NCBI GenBank assembly: GCA_017615755.1 | Contig: JAFZZM010000024.1 | Location: forward strand, 123,779 to 187,778 | Direction: 5' to 3' | Length of the DNA: 64,000 nucleotides | From: Clostridiales bacterium | GTDB lineage: Bacteria; Bacillota; Clostridia; Saccharofermentanales; Saccharofermentanaceae | In this document: positions 9,259-19,000 of the stretch, piece after piece | How positions within the stretch are numbered: position 1 is the first letter of the stretch | Layout: each line of letters starts with the position of its first letter | Made by a program: the position numbers and the translations under genes | Notes under the pieces: generated by a model | The model's database searches: none | Told to the model about the DNA's origin: nothing | The model's input: only the letters and a program-made list of their open reading frames with translations

Positions 9259-10104
9259 ATGAAAAACCGTAATATAATCTATCGCATCGTCGCCGCCGCC
9301 ATGTCATTGAGTCTGATGCTCGGCGCCGCTGCTTGTAAAAAGAAGATCCCGTTCAAGGATAAGTCCACGGTAGCTCTTGCTGACAAGGATTCCGTGAAGT
9401 TCGATATGTCTGTTGAGAAAGTGGGCAGCCGCAAGATCCTGGTCACATTGACAAACAAAAGCGACACCACGTATTTGGCAGGTCAGATGTATTCTCTTGA
9501 ATACAAAGACGGAAAGGACTGGTATCAGGTCCCCGCTGAATGTATTTTCACGATGGAAGCCTACCTGCTCGCTCCGGCAGGCGATCCGGAATTGAGCAAC
9601 AACTGGTCACAGAAACTCTATCTCTCTGATTACTGTAAGGAGACACTCCCCGCCGGGCACTATCGCGTGATCAAGAGCGTTATGCAGGATGTGGAGAACA
9701 GCGAAGAGGTATATCTGGCCGCTGAGTTTGACCTGGAGAAAGAAGTGTCCGATCCTCAGGAAAAATCCACGATCACCGATGATCAGATCATTTCGGCCGA
9801 TCAGTATGTACTTCCGGTTTCCGGAGTAGAACTGGGTATTGTAAACGAGATGAAGATCAAAGTTGCAACAGCGAGATTGATGAGGGGCGAAAGATCGTTC
9901 ATTCTTGAGTACAAGCAGGATGGTATATGGTACACCAAGGAGATCAAAGGTTACGGCGGAGAATGCGATTCTTCAGCAGAATATGGCCAGCTGGACCTTT
10001 ATCCGGCAGAGGCATTTGCCAAGGGCACGTACCGTCTCTTGCAGGAACAGAGTAAAGACTCGTCCGGGAAAACGCTCTACGCTTGCTATGAGTTTACTAT
10101 CTGA
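9259..10104 (+). CDS. Lipoprotein with two Ig-like domains
   Basis: A 281-residue exported lipoprotein. The start at ATG 9259 has AAGGAGG eight bases upstream; an in-frame ATG at 9235 is less well placed. The signal peptide ends at the lipobox GAAAC. Two consecutive beta-rich domains of about 115 residues follow. Each begins with a short strand (VKFDMSVEKVGSRKILVTLTN and the VLPVSGVELGIVNEMKIKV region) and ends with a K/R-x-GxYR strand (LPAGHYRVIK, FAKGTYRLLQ). This layout resembles the bacterial Ig-like domain family Big_14. No partner genes identify its function; it stands alone between two terminator-like regions. Confidence 0.7.
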   Translation: MKNRNIIYRIVAAAMSLSLMLGAAACKKKIPFKDKSTVALADKDSVKFDMSVEKVGSRKILVTLTNKSDTTYLAGQMYSLEYKDGKDWYQVPAECIFTMEAYLLAPAGDPELSNNWSQKLYLSDYCKETLPAGHYRVIKSVMQDVENSEEVYLAAEFDLEKEVSDPQEKSTITDDQIISADQYVLPVSGVELGIVNEMKIKVATARLMRGERSFILEYKQDGIWYTKEIKGYGGECDSSAEYGQLDLYPAEAFAKGTYRLLQEQSKDSSGKTLYACYEFTI

Positions 10105-10135
10105 TTTATTCGCAGAATCATTACCATAACCTCAG

Positions 10136-10175
10136 GCGCGCTCTGATCTTTTCGTCAGGATCAGGGCGCGCTTTG
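10136..10175 (+). terminator. Terminator between the Ig-like lipoprotein and dus
   Basis: GCGCGCTCTGATC (10136-10148) pairs with GATCAGGGCGCGC (10159-10171) with one mismatch around a 10-base loop. Only a short T-run follows. It lies between convergent genes. Confidence 0.6.
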
Positions 10176-10194
10176 GTATTTCGAACAAATCGGT

Positions 10195-11289
10195 TCAGGG
10201 CATGTTCTGGTATTCGGAAAGAAGTGCTTCCACTTCAGAGACCGTATTGGCCATCATCAGGCGGTTCTTGATCTCGGCGGTGCCGCGCCCGCCCTTCAAA
10301 TAAAAAGCGATCTGCGCGCGCATTTCCTTAACGCCGGTGGTCTCTCCTAACTGCCCGCAAAGTCCGATCAGATGCCGGCGGATCACTTCCACGCGTGTCT
10401 TTCTGTCCGGTGCAAAAGCACTTGTTCCCGTGGTGGCCTTGGCGGCCTCCACAGTTTTGGCGCCGTCCTGAAGCGTGGTGGCCCTGGCGGCCTCCGCTTC
10501 CGCAGAAAGTGCGGTTTTGATTTCCGTAAATACCCACGGGTTTCCCTGCGCAGCGCGTCCGACCATGACGCCGTCAGCGCCGGTCTCTTCCAGCATGCGG
10601 ATAGCTGAAGCGCCATCTTTTACGTCACCATTTCCCCAGAGCGGAATGCCGGTATCGGAGATCGCTGCCTTCGTCTCGGTGATGACGCCCCAGTCTGCCT
10701 GACCATGGTACATCTGGGTCTGCGTCCTTGCGTGGAGCGCCAATCCCGCGGCGCCGGCCTGGACGCACATCTTCGCAAACTCGGGTGCCGTGATATGTTC
10801 TTCGTCCCACCCGGAACGGAATTTGACGGTAACGGGTTTGGCGTACGGGGCGGCGGCGCGCACACAGGCGCGTATGATCTTTTCCGCTTGCGCGGGATCC
10901 TTCATGAGCGCCGATCCGGAGCCGGTCTTGACGACCTTCGACACCGGGCAGCCCATGTTTATGTCGATGATATCCACTTGGGAAAGACGCGGATCTTCCA
11001 GAAGAAACGGTATCGCGTATGCGAAATCTTCCGGATCAAAACCGAAGAGCTGGATCGCGGTTTTTCCTTCGTGTGCCGGGTCGATCTCAAGGTAGCGCAT
11101 GCTGTGCTCGACAGACTCCTTGAACCGGATGCCTCTGGCGGATACCAGCTCGGTCACATCCAGCGCTGATCCGCATTCATGCGCGATCGTTCTGAAGATA
11201 CAGGTACTCGTTCCCGCCATCGGCGCAAGCGCGATATTCCACGGAACTACGACATTTCCTATAGTGATTGGGTGCAAGTGCTTTTTCAT
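10195..11289 (-). CDS. dusB: tRNA-dihydrouridine synthase (DusB-like)
   Basis: A 364-residue FMN- and NADPH-dependent enzyme reducing uridine to dihydrouridine in tRNA D-loops. The N-terminal TIM-barrel motifs are clear: APMAGTS, DINMGCPVSKV, GSALMKDP, VTVKFRSGWDEE, LHARTQTQMY, GNGDVKD and GADGVMVGRAAQGNPW. The catalytic Cys is in DINMGCP. An Ala/Thr-rich insertion (around residues 262-300) splits barrel and C-terminal helical domain; it contains a 45-bp tandem duplication (see findings). The start ATG 11289 has no clear ribosome binding site and lies right at a predicted transcription start. The subtype is assigned by general resemblance and is less certain than the family. Confidence 0.9.
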   Translation of the reverse strand: MKKHLHPITIGNVVVPWNIALAPMAGTSTCIFRTIAHECGSALDVTELVSARGIRFKESVEHSMRYLEIDPAHEGKTAIQLFGFDPEDFAYAIPFLLEDPRLSQVDIIDINMGCPVSKVVKTGSGSALMKDPAQAEKIIRACVRAAAPYAKPVTVKFRSGWDEEHITAPEFAKMCVQAGAAGLALHARTQTQMYHGQADWGVITETKAAISDTGIPLWGNGDVKDGASAIRMLEETGADGVMVGRAAQGNPWVFTEIKTALSAEAEAARATTLQDGAKTVEAAKATTGTSAFAPDRKTRVEVIRRHLIGLCGQLGETTGVKEMRAQIAFYLKGGRGTAEIKNRLMMANTVSEVEALLSEYQNMP

Positions 11290-11295
11290 AAGAAG

Positions 11296-11304
11296 ATAAT
11301 ACCA
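11296..11304 (-). promoter_or_regulatory. Extended -10 immediately upstream of dus
   Basis: Read on the minus strand, TGG-TATTAT (TATTAT at 11301-11296) ends seven bases before the ATG at 11289. Transcription would begin at or next to the start codon, implying a leaderless message. No good -35 is visible. Confidence 0.4.
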
Positions 11305-11433
11305 TAAACGCTAACGGCAAATTAACGGAATTTTTACCGATTCGCAAGAGGATTTAATTGAATTCTCAGGTAGAAAAATGTAATATCTAACATAGCAATC
11401 GGGATAGTGAATAACTATCGGAAAGGAGAGAAT

Positions 11434-11973
11434 ATGCCGTCACGTATTTCGCGCCGCGAACTGAAAGTTTTAGACTGGATCTATCTGCATATGCGTTGTA
11501 AGACATTTGACAAGATCATGCCGTTTCTCTCTTTGACGGGGAACTTCGGTATCATCTGGTTTGCCGCTGCAGCTACATTCTATTTTTCGAACCTCAATCC
11601 CGAGGCGGCTGTGTGCATCCTGCTGGCTCTGGCCTGCAGCCTGCTTCTCGTTAACCTCTTCCTGAAGAGAGTCACGAAGCGTCCGCGTCCATATGAGGTC
11701 CGTGGAGAGGACCGTAAGATCCTGATCAGACAGCCGAAGGATTTTTCCTTCCCGTCCGGTCACACCTTCTCTTCCTTTGCTGCCGCAACGACAATTGCCC
11801 ACTTCTCGCCGAAGATCGGCATCGCCGCTTTGGTTTACGCCGCCGGCATCGCGTTCTCGAGACTGTACCTTTACGTACACTACATCTCCGACGTACTGAC
11901 GAGCGCAATCTTCGGAGTAGCGACAGGCATCTTTGTCAGCTATCTTTACACATCAGGAATCATCATCTTCTAA
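11434..11973 (+). CDS. PAP2-family membrane phosphatase
   Basis: A 179-residue integral membrane phosphatase of the type-2 phosphatidic acid phosphatase family, acting on a lipid phosphate or pyrophosphate at the membrane. The three signature motifs are complete: KRVTKRPRP, PSGH and SRLYLYVHYISD. About four hydrophobic segments are present. The start ATG 11434 has AAAGGAG seven bases upstream; an upstream in-frame ATG at 11407 has none. Undecaprenyl pyrophosphate or phosphatidylglycerol phosphate are possible substrates, and the sequence does not decide. A composite repeat element begins about 38 bases after the stop. Confidence 0.88.
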   Translation: MPSRISRRELKVLDWIYLHMRCKTFDKIMPFLSLTGNFGIIWFAAAATFYFSNLNPEAAVCILLALACSLLLVNLFLKRVTKRPRPYEVRGEDRKILIRQPKDFSFPSGHTFSSFAAATTIAHFSPKIGIAALVYAAGIAFSRLYLYVHYISDVLTSAIFGVATGIFVSYLYTSGIIIF

Positions 11974-12010
11974 CGATTGCCGGTGATTCGATCCACCTCT
12001 AAACAAGTTC

Positions 12011-12403
12011 AAAAGGGGCTGTCTCAAAACTACGAGATAGTCCCTTTTCTTGTGGGCAAAACCCGGGTGGTATGGGTTTACTGGATAGATGATGGTGTTT
12101 CACTTTTTTGGGGGCACGAGTTCTTTTCCCGCAGGAGTATCTGATCCGTTTTTCTATATACCCCCGGGGGGTATACAGACGATTTTGAAGATGTGAATTC
12201 ATACTAAATTCCATTTTTATCAGAAAAAGTATGCATTTCTTTTCGCTCTGGTGTTAAATTGATGGCCTGAAGTAACAGATCCAAGTGCTTTTCGTACGGG
12301 ATGAAAGTTATATCGGTCTTTCCACCCTCCGATATGTGCCTATATGGGGGAGGGGGTATAGGAAAAATGCATACTTTTACTCGTTTTTTTCTAAAAAAGT
12401 ATG
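12011..12403. repeat. Composite intergenic repeat element, copy A
   Basis: This fills most of the 578-bp gap between the PAP2 gene and zur. In order: a terminator hairpin (AAAAGGGG...CCCTTTT, 12011-12048) followed by CTTTTCTTGTGGGC; a palindrome TATACCCCC/GGGGGGTATA (12157-12175); an AT-rich hairpin with arms near 12200 and 12226-12233; one GTGCTTTT octamer (12285-12292). Last comes a GGGGGAGGGGGTATAGG block leading into an inverted copy of the AT-rich hairpin (12346-12403). Copy B at 51832-52137 has the same parts in the same order. The right arm of the first AT-rich hairpin (AAAAGTATGCATTT) is the reverse complement of the left arm of the second. No protein is encoded. Confidence 0.75.
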
Positions 12404-12502
12404 TAGTACTCCAGGTTCAACCTAACTGATCGTTATAATTCGGCAGAATGGTTCTGAGACAGCACCTGCTTTCGTACCTTGGTAATCCTAATAGGCGAAC
12501 TG

Positions 12503-12537
12503 CCACGCCTTAACGCATTTTCTTGAAATAGGCGTGG
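12503..12537 (-). other. Inverted repeat after zur
   Basis: CCACGCCT (12503-12510) and AGGCGTGG (12530-12537) are perfect 8-bp inverted repeats just past the zur stop. Without a T-run it is only a possible 3'-end structure for the znu operon. Confidence 0.35.
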
Positions 12538-12551
12538 TCAGCCAAGCTCAC

Positions 12552-12989
12552 TCAGCGCTCCATCTTCCCTCTGCAGTCCTTGCAGTATCCGAAGACCTCA
12601 ACTTTATGGCCCACGACCATGAAATCGGAATCCTTCGTGTGCAGTGCGTGTTCATCGGCAAAAGGACATGCCTCGAGTTCCGTTCTCTTTTTGCAGTTGA
12701 TGCAGATTGCATAGTGGTGATGACCGGTCGATGCCGGTGCATAGATGCTCTCGGCGTTGTCAGCAAGGAACGACTTCGTGACAAGGTGTTCTTTTTCAAA
12801 AGCATCGAGTGCGCGGTACACGCTGGACAGCCAGACGGCCTTTTCTTTTTTCTCTTCCGAAGGCGCCGATGCCAGTTCCGCCGCCCGTTGCGCGATTTCT
12901 CTCGCAGTCAGAGGCGCATCCGAATCATGAAGGATCTTCCAGACGATTTCTCTCGATTTGGTTTTTCTAATCGAAGATGGGAATTCCAT
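12552..12989 (-). CDS. zur: Fur-family regulator, probably zinc-responsive Zur
   Basis: A 145-residue cytoplasmic metal-dependent repressor. The N-terminal winged helix is followed by the metal-binding core: GHHHYAICINCKKR (His cluster plus first CxxC) and GYCKDCRGK (second CxxC), which build the structural zinc site. It starts at ATG 12989, four bases after the znuB stop, and is the last gene of the zinc-uptake operon. That context, and the palindromic operator before znuA, point to Zur rather than Fur or PerR. It would repress the operon when zinc is plentiful. Confidence 0.88.
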   Translation of the reverse strand: MEFPSSIRKTKSREIVWKILHDSDAPLTAREIAQRAAELASAPSEEKKEKAVWLSSVYRALDAFEKEHLVTKSFLADNAESIYAPASTGHHHYAICINCKKRTELEACPFADEHALHTKDSDFMVVGHKVEVFGYCKDCRGKMER

Positions 12990-12992
12990 TAC

Positions 12993-13871
12993 TCAGACAC
13001 CCCCTTCGCTTCCGCTTTTCGCGCCCTTGTCTCCGTCCGCTGCAAAAGCACCCGCCTTGCCGCTTCCGCGTCGTCCCCGCAGGTATCCGATACCGCGGAA
13101 CACAAGGAAGAAGCCTACCGAGATCAGCACGATCGTGCCGCCCGGCTTGAGTCCGATATAAAACGAAAGAATGAGTCCTGCGACTGTGGAACAAACGGCA
13201 ACCAAAGCCGCCCAGAGCACTGTAGTTTTGTAGCTTCTTGCGATTCCCATTGCCGCCGCGACCGGCACGACCATCAAAGACGAGATGATGAGCGCGCCCA
13301 CCGTTCTCGAGGCAATCGAGATCGTCACAGCTGTCAGGATCGTAAAGATCGCATTAACGATACCCACCGGCACGCCCGCGATCGCCGCTGCCTGCTCGTC
13401 AAACGATATGAAGAACAACTCCTTATATAATAGAAGGAACGCAAGCAGAACGACCACAGCCAAAATCAATACCAGTCTTGCTTCAAAAGCACTGATCGCT
13501 ACGATCGAGCCGAACAGGAAGCTGTTAAAATCCGCAGAACTCTTTACAAAGCCCGACAGTACACCGGCCAGGCCGATGCCCGTGGACAATACGATGGCCA
13601 CCGCTAGTTCCGAATGGTTGCCCAGCTTTTTGCGGATCGCTTCGATGGCAAAAGCGGCGACGATGCATGTCGCCATCGCGCCTACGATCGGGTTGAATCC
13701 CCCGAGAAGACCCAGCGCCACACCGGCCAGCGAAGAATGCGACAACGCGTCACCGATCAGGGACAGACGCTTATGCACCATGACCGTACCCAGGCAAGCC
13801 ACCAGGACCGCCAGGAGCACGCCGACCATGAGCGCTCTCTGCATATACGTATATTGAAGAAAATCAAGCAT
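12993..13871 (-). CDS. znuB: Zinc ABC transporter permease ZnuB
   Basis: A 292-residue inner-membrane permease of the metal ABC-3 family with about eight hydrophobic segments. The conserved cytoplasmic loop reads LIGDALSHSSLAGVALG. I start it at ATG 13871, overlapping the znuC stop by one base (TGATG) with AAGGGGG upstream; earlier starts lie inside znuC without a signal. The C-terminal tail (about 35 residues, RGRRGSGKAGAFAADGDKG) is Gly/Lys-rich and unusual for the family. It partners ZnuC and ZnuA in high-affinity zinc import. Confidence 0.9.
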   Translation of the reverse strand: MLDFLQYTYMQRALMVGVLLAVLVACLGTVMVHKRLSLIGDALSHSSLAGVALGLLGGFNPIVGAMATCIVAAFAIEAIRKKLGNHSELAVAIVLSTGIGLAGVLSGFVKSSADFNSFLFGSIVAISAFEARLVLILAVVVLLAFLLLYKELFFISFDEQAAAIAGVPVGIVNAIFTILTAVTISIASRTVGALIISSLMVVPVAAAMGIARSYKTTVLWAALVAVCSTVAGLILSFYIGLKPGGTIVLISVGFFLVFRGIGYLRGRRGSGKAGAFAADGDKGAKSGSEGGV

Positions 13872-14764
13872 CACTTCGCCCCCTTTCCATCCGTGTCCGC
13901 ATGTCCATGCTGCCCATGATGAGGATGGGAATGGATATGTTCGTGAAAAGCGCCGCAATGACTGCACTCTGCGCAGTGTTTCGCGTCGTGTGCCGGCGCC
14001 CCGTTTTCCGCGTGATTACAGTTCGCACAGTGGACGTGCTCCGCACTTCCGTGCGCGTGGCTGTGCGCATGCGCATGCACGATCGTTGCCTGCGGTAGCG
14101 CCTCCTCACGGCACGCACCCTCGGAAAGGCAGAGCACACGGTTCGCGTACGGCCCTACCTTCTCGATATCATGCGTCACCATAACAATGGTGACACCTTT
14201 TTCAATATTCAAATGATGCAGGATATGCAGCAGCCGGTCCACCGACTCCGCATCGACACCGACCGTCGGCTCATCCAGGATCAATACCTCCGGATCGCCC
14301 GCCAGAACACGCGCCAGCATGACACGCTGCTGCTGGCCACCCGAAAGCTCACCGATCAGTGCTCGGCGCTTATCCTGCATATCTACGGAGGTCAACGCCT
14401 CCAGCACCTTCGCCCGATGCGCCTTGCCCGGGAAACGCGCAAATCCGATCTTCTTATACAGGCTGCTCATGACGATTTCCTCGCAGGTCGCCGGAAAAGC
14501 AGCCGCGCGGCTTCCGCCGTTCTGTGGCAGATATCCGATGTTGGTCTTGCTGATCGACACCAGCTTCTTGCCGCCTACGCGGATCTCGCCGGAAGTCGGC
14601 TTCAGGACACCCAGCAAAAGCTTGACCATAGTGCTTTTGCCGACGCCGTTGTCTCCGATGACGACGGCGAAATCGCCCTTCTCCACGAAGAACGTGACAT
14701 GGTCGAGCACGCTCTCCTGCGTGTAGCCGAACGACATATCGTTGACTTCAATAACCTTCTCCAT
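13871..14764 (-). CDS. znuC: Zinc ABC transporter ATPase ZnuC with His/Cys-rich tail
   Basis: A 297-residue ATP-binding subunit of the zinc importer. Walker A is GDNGVGKST, the signature loop is LSGGQQQRV, Walker B is VLILDEPTVGVD, and the switch His is in VMVTHDIEKV. The ATPase core ends near residue 227. A tail of about 70 residues follows that is extraordinarily rich in His and Cys, with segments such as HAHAHSHAHG, CANCNHAE, CAECSHCG and HEHIHSHPHHGQHGH. The tail should bind several zinc ions on the cytoplasmic side and may sense or buffer imported metal. RBS AAGGAG at good spacing; 19 bases after znuA. Confidence 0.93.
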   Translation of the reverse strand: MEKVIEVNDMSFGYTQESVLDHVTFFVEKGDFAVVIGDNGVGKSTMVKLLLGVLKPTSGEIRVGGKKLVSISKTNIGYLPQNGGSRAAAFPATCEEIVMSSLYKKIGFARFPGKAHRAKVLEALTSVDMQDKRRALIGELSGGQQQRVMLARVLAGDPEVLILDEPTVGVDAESVDRLLHILHHLNIEKGVTIVMVTHDIEKVGPYANRVLCLSEGACREEALPQATIVHAHAHSHAHGSAEHVHCANCNHAENGAPAHDAKHCAECSHCGAFHEHIHSHPHHGQHGHADTDGKGAK

Positions 14765-14783
14765 TCGCGTTCTCCTTCCCGTG

Positions 14784-15755
14784 TCAGTTCAGCGCCTTCT
14801 GGATCGCCGCCAGATTGTCGCGCATCACGGAAAAATAGTCTCTTCCCGCATCGATATCCGCCTGTGTCATGCCATCCAGCGGCGAAAGCGCTTGTGTGCT
14901 GCAGCCTGTTTCGTCCGCGATGGCCTGCGCCACCTTCGGGTTTACCAGCTCCTCAAAGAAGATGCACTTCACGTTATACTGTTTCACCAGATCGATGATC
15001 TCGCGCATTCTCGCTGCATCCGGCTCCTGATCCGCCGACACGCCCTCGATGCCCATCTGTCTCAGTTCATACTCCATGCACAGATATCCGTACGCCTCGT
15101 GGGCGACGACGATATACTGCCCGTCCGAGTTCTTCAGCGCCGTCCTATACTCACTGTCCAGCTTGTCACATTCGTCCTTTGCCAACTGGTAATTCTTGTC
15201 ATAATCGGAAGCATGTGCCGGATCGATCTTCTTCAGCGCCTCCGCTATATTCTTCATCTCTTGAGCCGCAAAGTTGGGGGACAGCCATACATGCGGATCA
15301 AACTCAACATGGTGATGCCCTTCGCCTTCGTGCTCGTCATCCTCTGAGATCACGAGCAGTCCCAGACCGGAACTTGCCTCGAGCACCGTCAGTTTCTTGT
15401 TCTGAACACCCTTGAGGACATCCTCCGCCCAGGTCTCCATACCCGCGCCGTTATACACGAAAAGGTCTGCCTCTTCAAGCTTCATCATGTCCTGCGTGGA
15501 CGGCTCCCAGGCATGCGGCTCCGTGCCCGCCGGCACCATCATGGAGACCGCCACGTAATCTCCACCGATCCGCTTCACAAAATCATACATCGGATAGATC
15601 GATGCCAGTACCTTCACCTTGCCATCTGCATCTTTGCCGAAACCTTTTGCCTTACAACCGGGCAGTAATACTGTCATCGAGAGCATCAGCGCCATGCTTA
15701 AGACCGCTGCCACGCTCTTTTTGAATCTGCCTGTTCTGTTTGTGTTTTTCTTCAT
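14784..15755 (-). CDS. znuA: Zinc-binding lipoprotein ZnuA
   Basis: A 323-residue cluster A-I substrate-binding lipoprotein capturing zinc outside the membrane for ZnuBC. The chosen start ATG 15755 gives a clean signal peptide and lipobox (VLLPGC). Family zinc ligands are visible: His in AGTEPHAWEPST, His in EFDPHVWLSP, His in VAHEAYGY and an acidic residue near QALSPLDG. The short acidic His-rich loop DEHEGEGHHHVEFD near the second ligand is typical of ZnuA. Two other in-frame ATGs lie 6-15 bases upstream, so the exact start is uncertain by a few residues. First gene of znuA-C-B-zur. Confidence 0.92.
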   Translation of the reverse strand: MKKNTNRTGRFKKSVAAVLSMALMLSMTVLLPGCKAKGFGKDADGKVKVLASIYPMYDFVKRIGGDYVAVSMMVPAGTEPHAWEPSTQDMMKLEEADLFVYNGAGMETWAEDVLKGVQNKKLTVLEASSGLGLLVISEDDEHEGEGHHHVEFDPHVWLSPNFAAQEMKNIAEALKKIDPAHASDYDKNYQLAKDECDKLDSEYRTALKNSDGQYIVVAHEAYGYLCMEYELRQMGIEGVSADQEPDAARMREIIDLVKQYNVKCIFFEELVNPKVAQAIADETGCSTQALSPLDGMTQADIDAGRDYFSVMRDNLAAIQKALN

Positions 15756-15793
15756 TATCATGACTCTCATTTCTATTTTTGTTGCGAATCTAA

Positions 15794-15810
15794 TTGCGAA
15801 TGATTCGCAA
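15794..15810 (-). promoter_or_regulatory. Zur-type operator before znuA
   Basis: TTGCGAATGATTCGCAA is a perfect 8-1-8 palindrome about 40 bases upstream of znuA. An additional direct half-site TTGCGAAT lies 12 bases to the left (15782-15789). Size and symmetry fit a Fur/Zur box, and zur is the last gene of the operon it would control. Confidence 0.8.
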
Positions 15811-16067
15811 ATGCAGATAGAAGTATATCGCGAAAACCCACCCCACGCAAGGGCAAAACCATGACAAGTTCTTTTCATAAGGAGAAATGTAAGGAAGAAA
15901 AGGAAAATATCAAACGGAGATTCGGAAAAAGTGCGTGAAAGCGTGTCTCGAAGATGATAAAATTGTTTTAGGGTTTTGGGGTAACGCAGATTTCAATTTT
16001 GGCTAATTTATTTTTCCATTTCAGATCTCTCGGGTATCCTTTTACATTTTTTAAGGAGGATTCATTT

Positions 16068-19000
16068 ATGAAGAAACGATGGCTGGTAACACTTTGCGCA
16101 GCAGCGCTCGCCGTTCCCGTCTCACTCAGTTTGCTCGGAAAACCCGTGCAGGCGGGGTATAATGACGACGGATCGGTCGATTTTAACGAGACAAATTTCC
16201 CGGATCAATCTTTCCGCACCCAAATTGCAAGATATGACTCGAACGGAGATAACGTTTTTAGTGTCGAGGAGCTGAACGCCATCACCTCGGTCAATGTGAG
16301 CGGTAGCTCACAATTATACGGACAAATCAATACTTTAGCAGGAATCGAGTACTTTACTGCCCTCACGGAGCTGGATTGCGAGTACAATGCTATAACAAAG
16401 CTGGACGTCAGCAAGAATACTCTCCTGAAAGTCCTGAGATGTAGCCATAACAAGATTTCGGCACTAGATGTCAGTAAGAACACGAAGCTGAAATCCTTTT
16501 ATTGTGAAGATAACCCTATTTCTTCTCTAGATGTGACTAAGCTTAAGGATCTGGAAAGTCTGGAATGTAGCTACTGTAAGCTGACAAGTATCGATGTCTC
16601 CAAGAATACGAAACTGGGTTACTTTAGTATCAGTCACAATGCTCTTACATCGCTCAACGTATCCAAAAACACAGCGCTCGGCGTGCTTGTTGTCGAAGAT
16701 AACAAACTGTCCTCTCTGGATCTTTCCAAAAATGCCGGTTTATACGCACTGTTCTGCGGCAGCAACAATCTCTCCAAACTCGATGTATCTCCGTGCCCGG
16801 GACTTTTTAAATTCCATTGCGAGAAGAATAAGATCGAGTCACTCGACGTAAGCATGCAGAAGGATCTGGTCTACTTTGACTGCAGCGAAAACCTCATCTC
16901 CGGTACGATCGATCTTTCAAAAGCCAAAAACCTGGAAGATGTGGACTGCCAGCAAAACAAGATCGAGGTGCTGGATGTTTCCGGATGCTCGGAGCTGCAC
17001 TCGATCATATGCTATAAAAACCAGATCAAGGCTCTGGATATTCCGGTATGCTCGAAAATGACAAAGCTTGAGTGTTATGAAAACCAGCTTTCCGCACTTA
17101 AGGTCGATGGCTGCACATCGCTTCAAAGACTCATCTGCTCCGACAACAAGATCACCACTCTGGACATCTCGATGTGCACCCTTCTTAAGGAAGTCGGCTG
17201 CGCTGACAATGAACTTACTTCTTTGACTCTTTATTCCGACAAAGGAAGCCCTTCCATGATGACAGCGCTCAGTTGCTCAAAGAACAAGCTTACATCTTTG
17301 AACACACGCGGATGCCTGTTCCTCCTGGACCTGGATTGTTCAGACAATCAGCTCACCACTTTAAATATCTCATCGTCCACGGCTATGGATAAACTTTGGT
17401 GTAGAAACAATAAGCTGACTTCTCTGGATATGAGCAGGCACGCAAGCATTAGGTATATTGCATGTGAGGGTAACGAGCTTTCCACACTTAATGTTTCCGG
17501 ATGTACTGAGCTGGAAGAACTGTATTGTAATGAGAACAAGCTGAAGACTCTGGATCTTTCTACAAACAAAGCACTATCCACCGTGAATTGTGCCACGAAT
17601 CAATTGACCACTCTCAACATTGGTTCAAATGATAAATTACACAGCCTGGACTGCAGTAATAACAAACTGTCAGACATCGATCCGAGCAATTCTGCCAATC
17701 TGAGGATCCTCAATGTAGCAGACAATCAGCTGAGTGGTCTGCTGGATCTCAGCATGAATGACCGCCTGATGACTCTTTACTGCGGAAGAAATAAACTTTC
17801 CTCATTAACACTGGGTCTTAAGGGTGGAGATGAGTCTATCCTGGATCTTCTGAGCTGTGAAGGGAACCAGTTCACTACTCTGGATCTGAGTGCAGCTAAG
17901 AATCTGAGCATTCTGATCTGCAACGACAATCAGCTTACCTCTCTCAAAGTGGATAAGAATCCCTATCTTTCCTCCCTGATCTGTTCGGACAATCAGCTGA
18001 CTTCTCTGAATGTCACCAAGTGTCCGGAACTTCTGGAACTGATCTGCTACGGTAACAAGATCAAGAATCTGGATCTGTCCAACTGCAGTATTCTTTTGAA
18101 GAACATCAAGAAATTCGGTATCAAGCACGATGCCGAAAAGGATCACTATTATTGCACGGCTCCTGCCGGTCAGGTCATCACAAGTGGCATCGGTCCCTGT
18201 GGCACAGAGGGAGATTTCAAGTTGTTTGAGATCGACGTCTTCACGAAACTGAAGCCGGATTCGATCGCACCGACCGCGACACCTACGCCGACGGCCGTTC
18301 CGACCGTTTCGCCTACGCCGAAAGTTACAGTTACTCCGGTTCCGGGCAAGCCGACTGTTTCACCTACACCGGCACCCGGTCAGCCGACAGTGACACCGGT
18401 CCCGGGCAAGCCGACAGTAACACCTGTTCCGGGGCAGCCTACACCAAAGCCGGGTGATCCGACTCCGACTACCGCTCCGGGTCAGCCCACACCGAAGCCC
18501 GGTGATCCGACTCCGACACCGGTCCCGGGTGAAGAACCGACTATCGCCGATTTTGTCGAGCGCCTCTACACCATCGCTCTCAACCGCCCGTCCGAGCCGA
18601 AGGGCAAGCAGTTCTGGATCGATGAGATCACCAGCGGCCGTCGTACCGGCGGCGACTGCGGACGCGAATTCCTCTTCAGCGAAGAGTTCAATAACCGTGG
18701 CCTGTCGATCGAAGACTTCGTCGAAACTCTATACAAGACCTTCTTCGGACGTGATTCCGAACCGGCCGGAAAGGCCTACTGGGTCGGCGAACTCAAGAAC
18801 GGCACCAAGTCCAGAAATGACGTCATCAACGGATTTATCGATTCAACTGAGTGGTGCAATATCTGCGCAACTTACGGAGTCAAGTCCGGCGCACCGAATG
18901 CCAAGTCCGAGATCGCCAGCAAGAACGCCATTGCTTTTGCCACAAGACTTTACACCTGCTGTCTCGGAAGAGCACCGGAAGACGGCGGTCTGAAGTTCTG

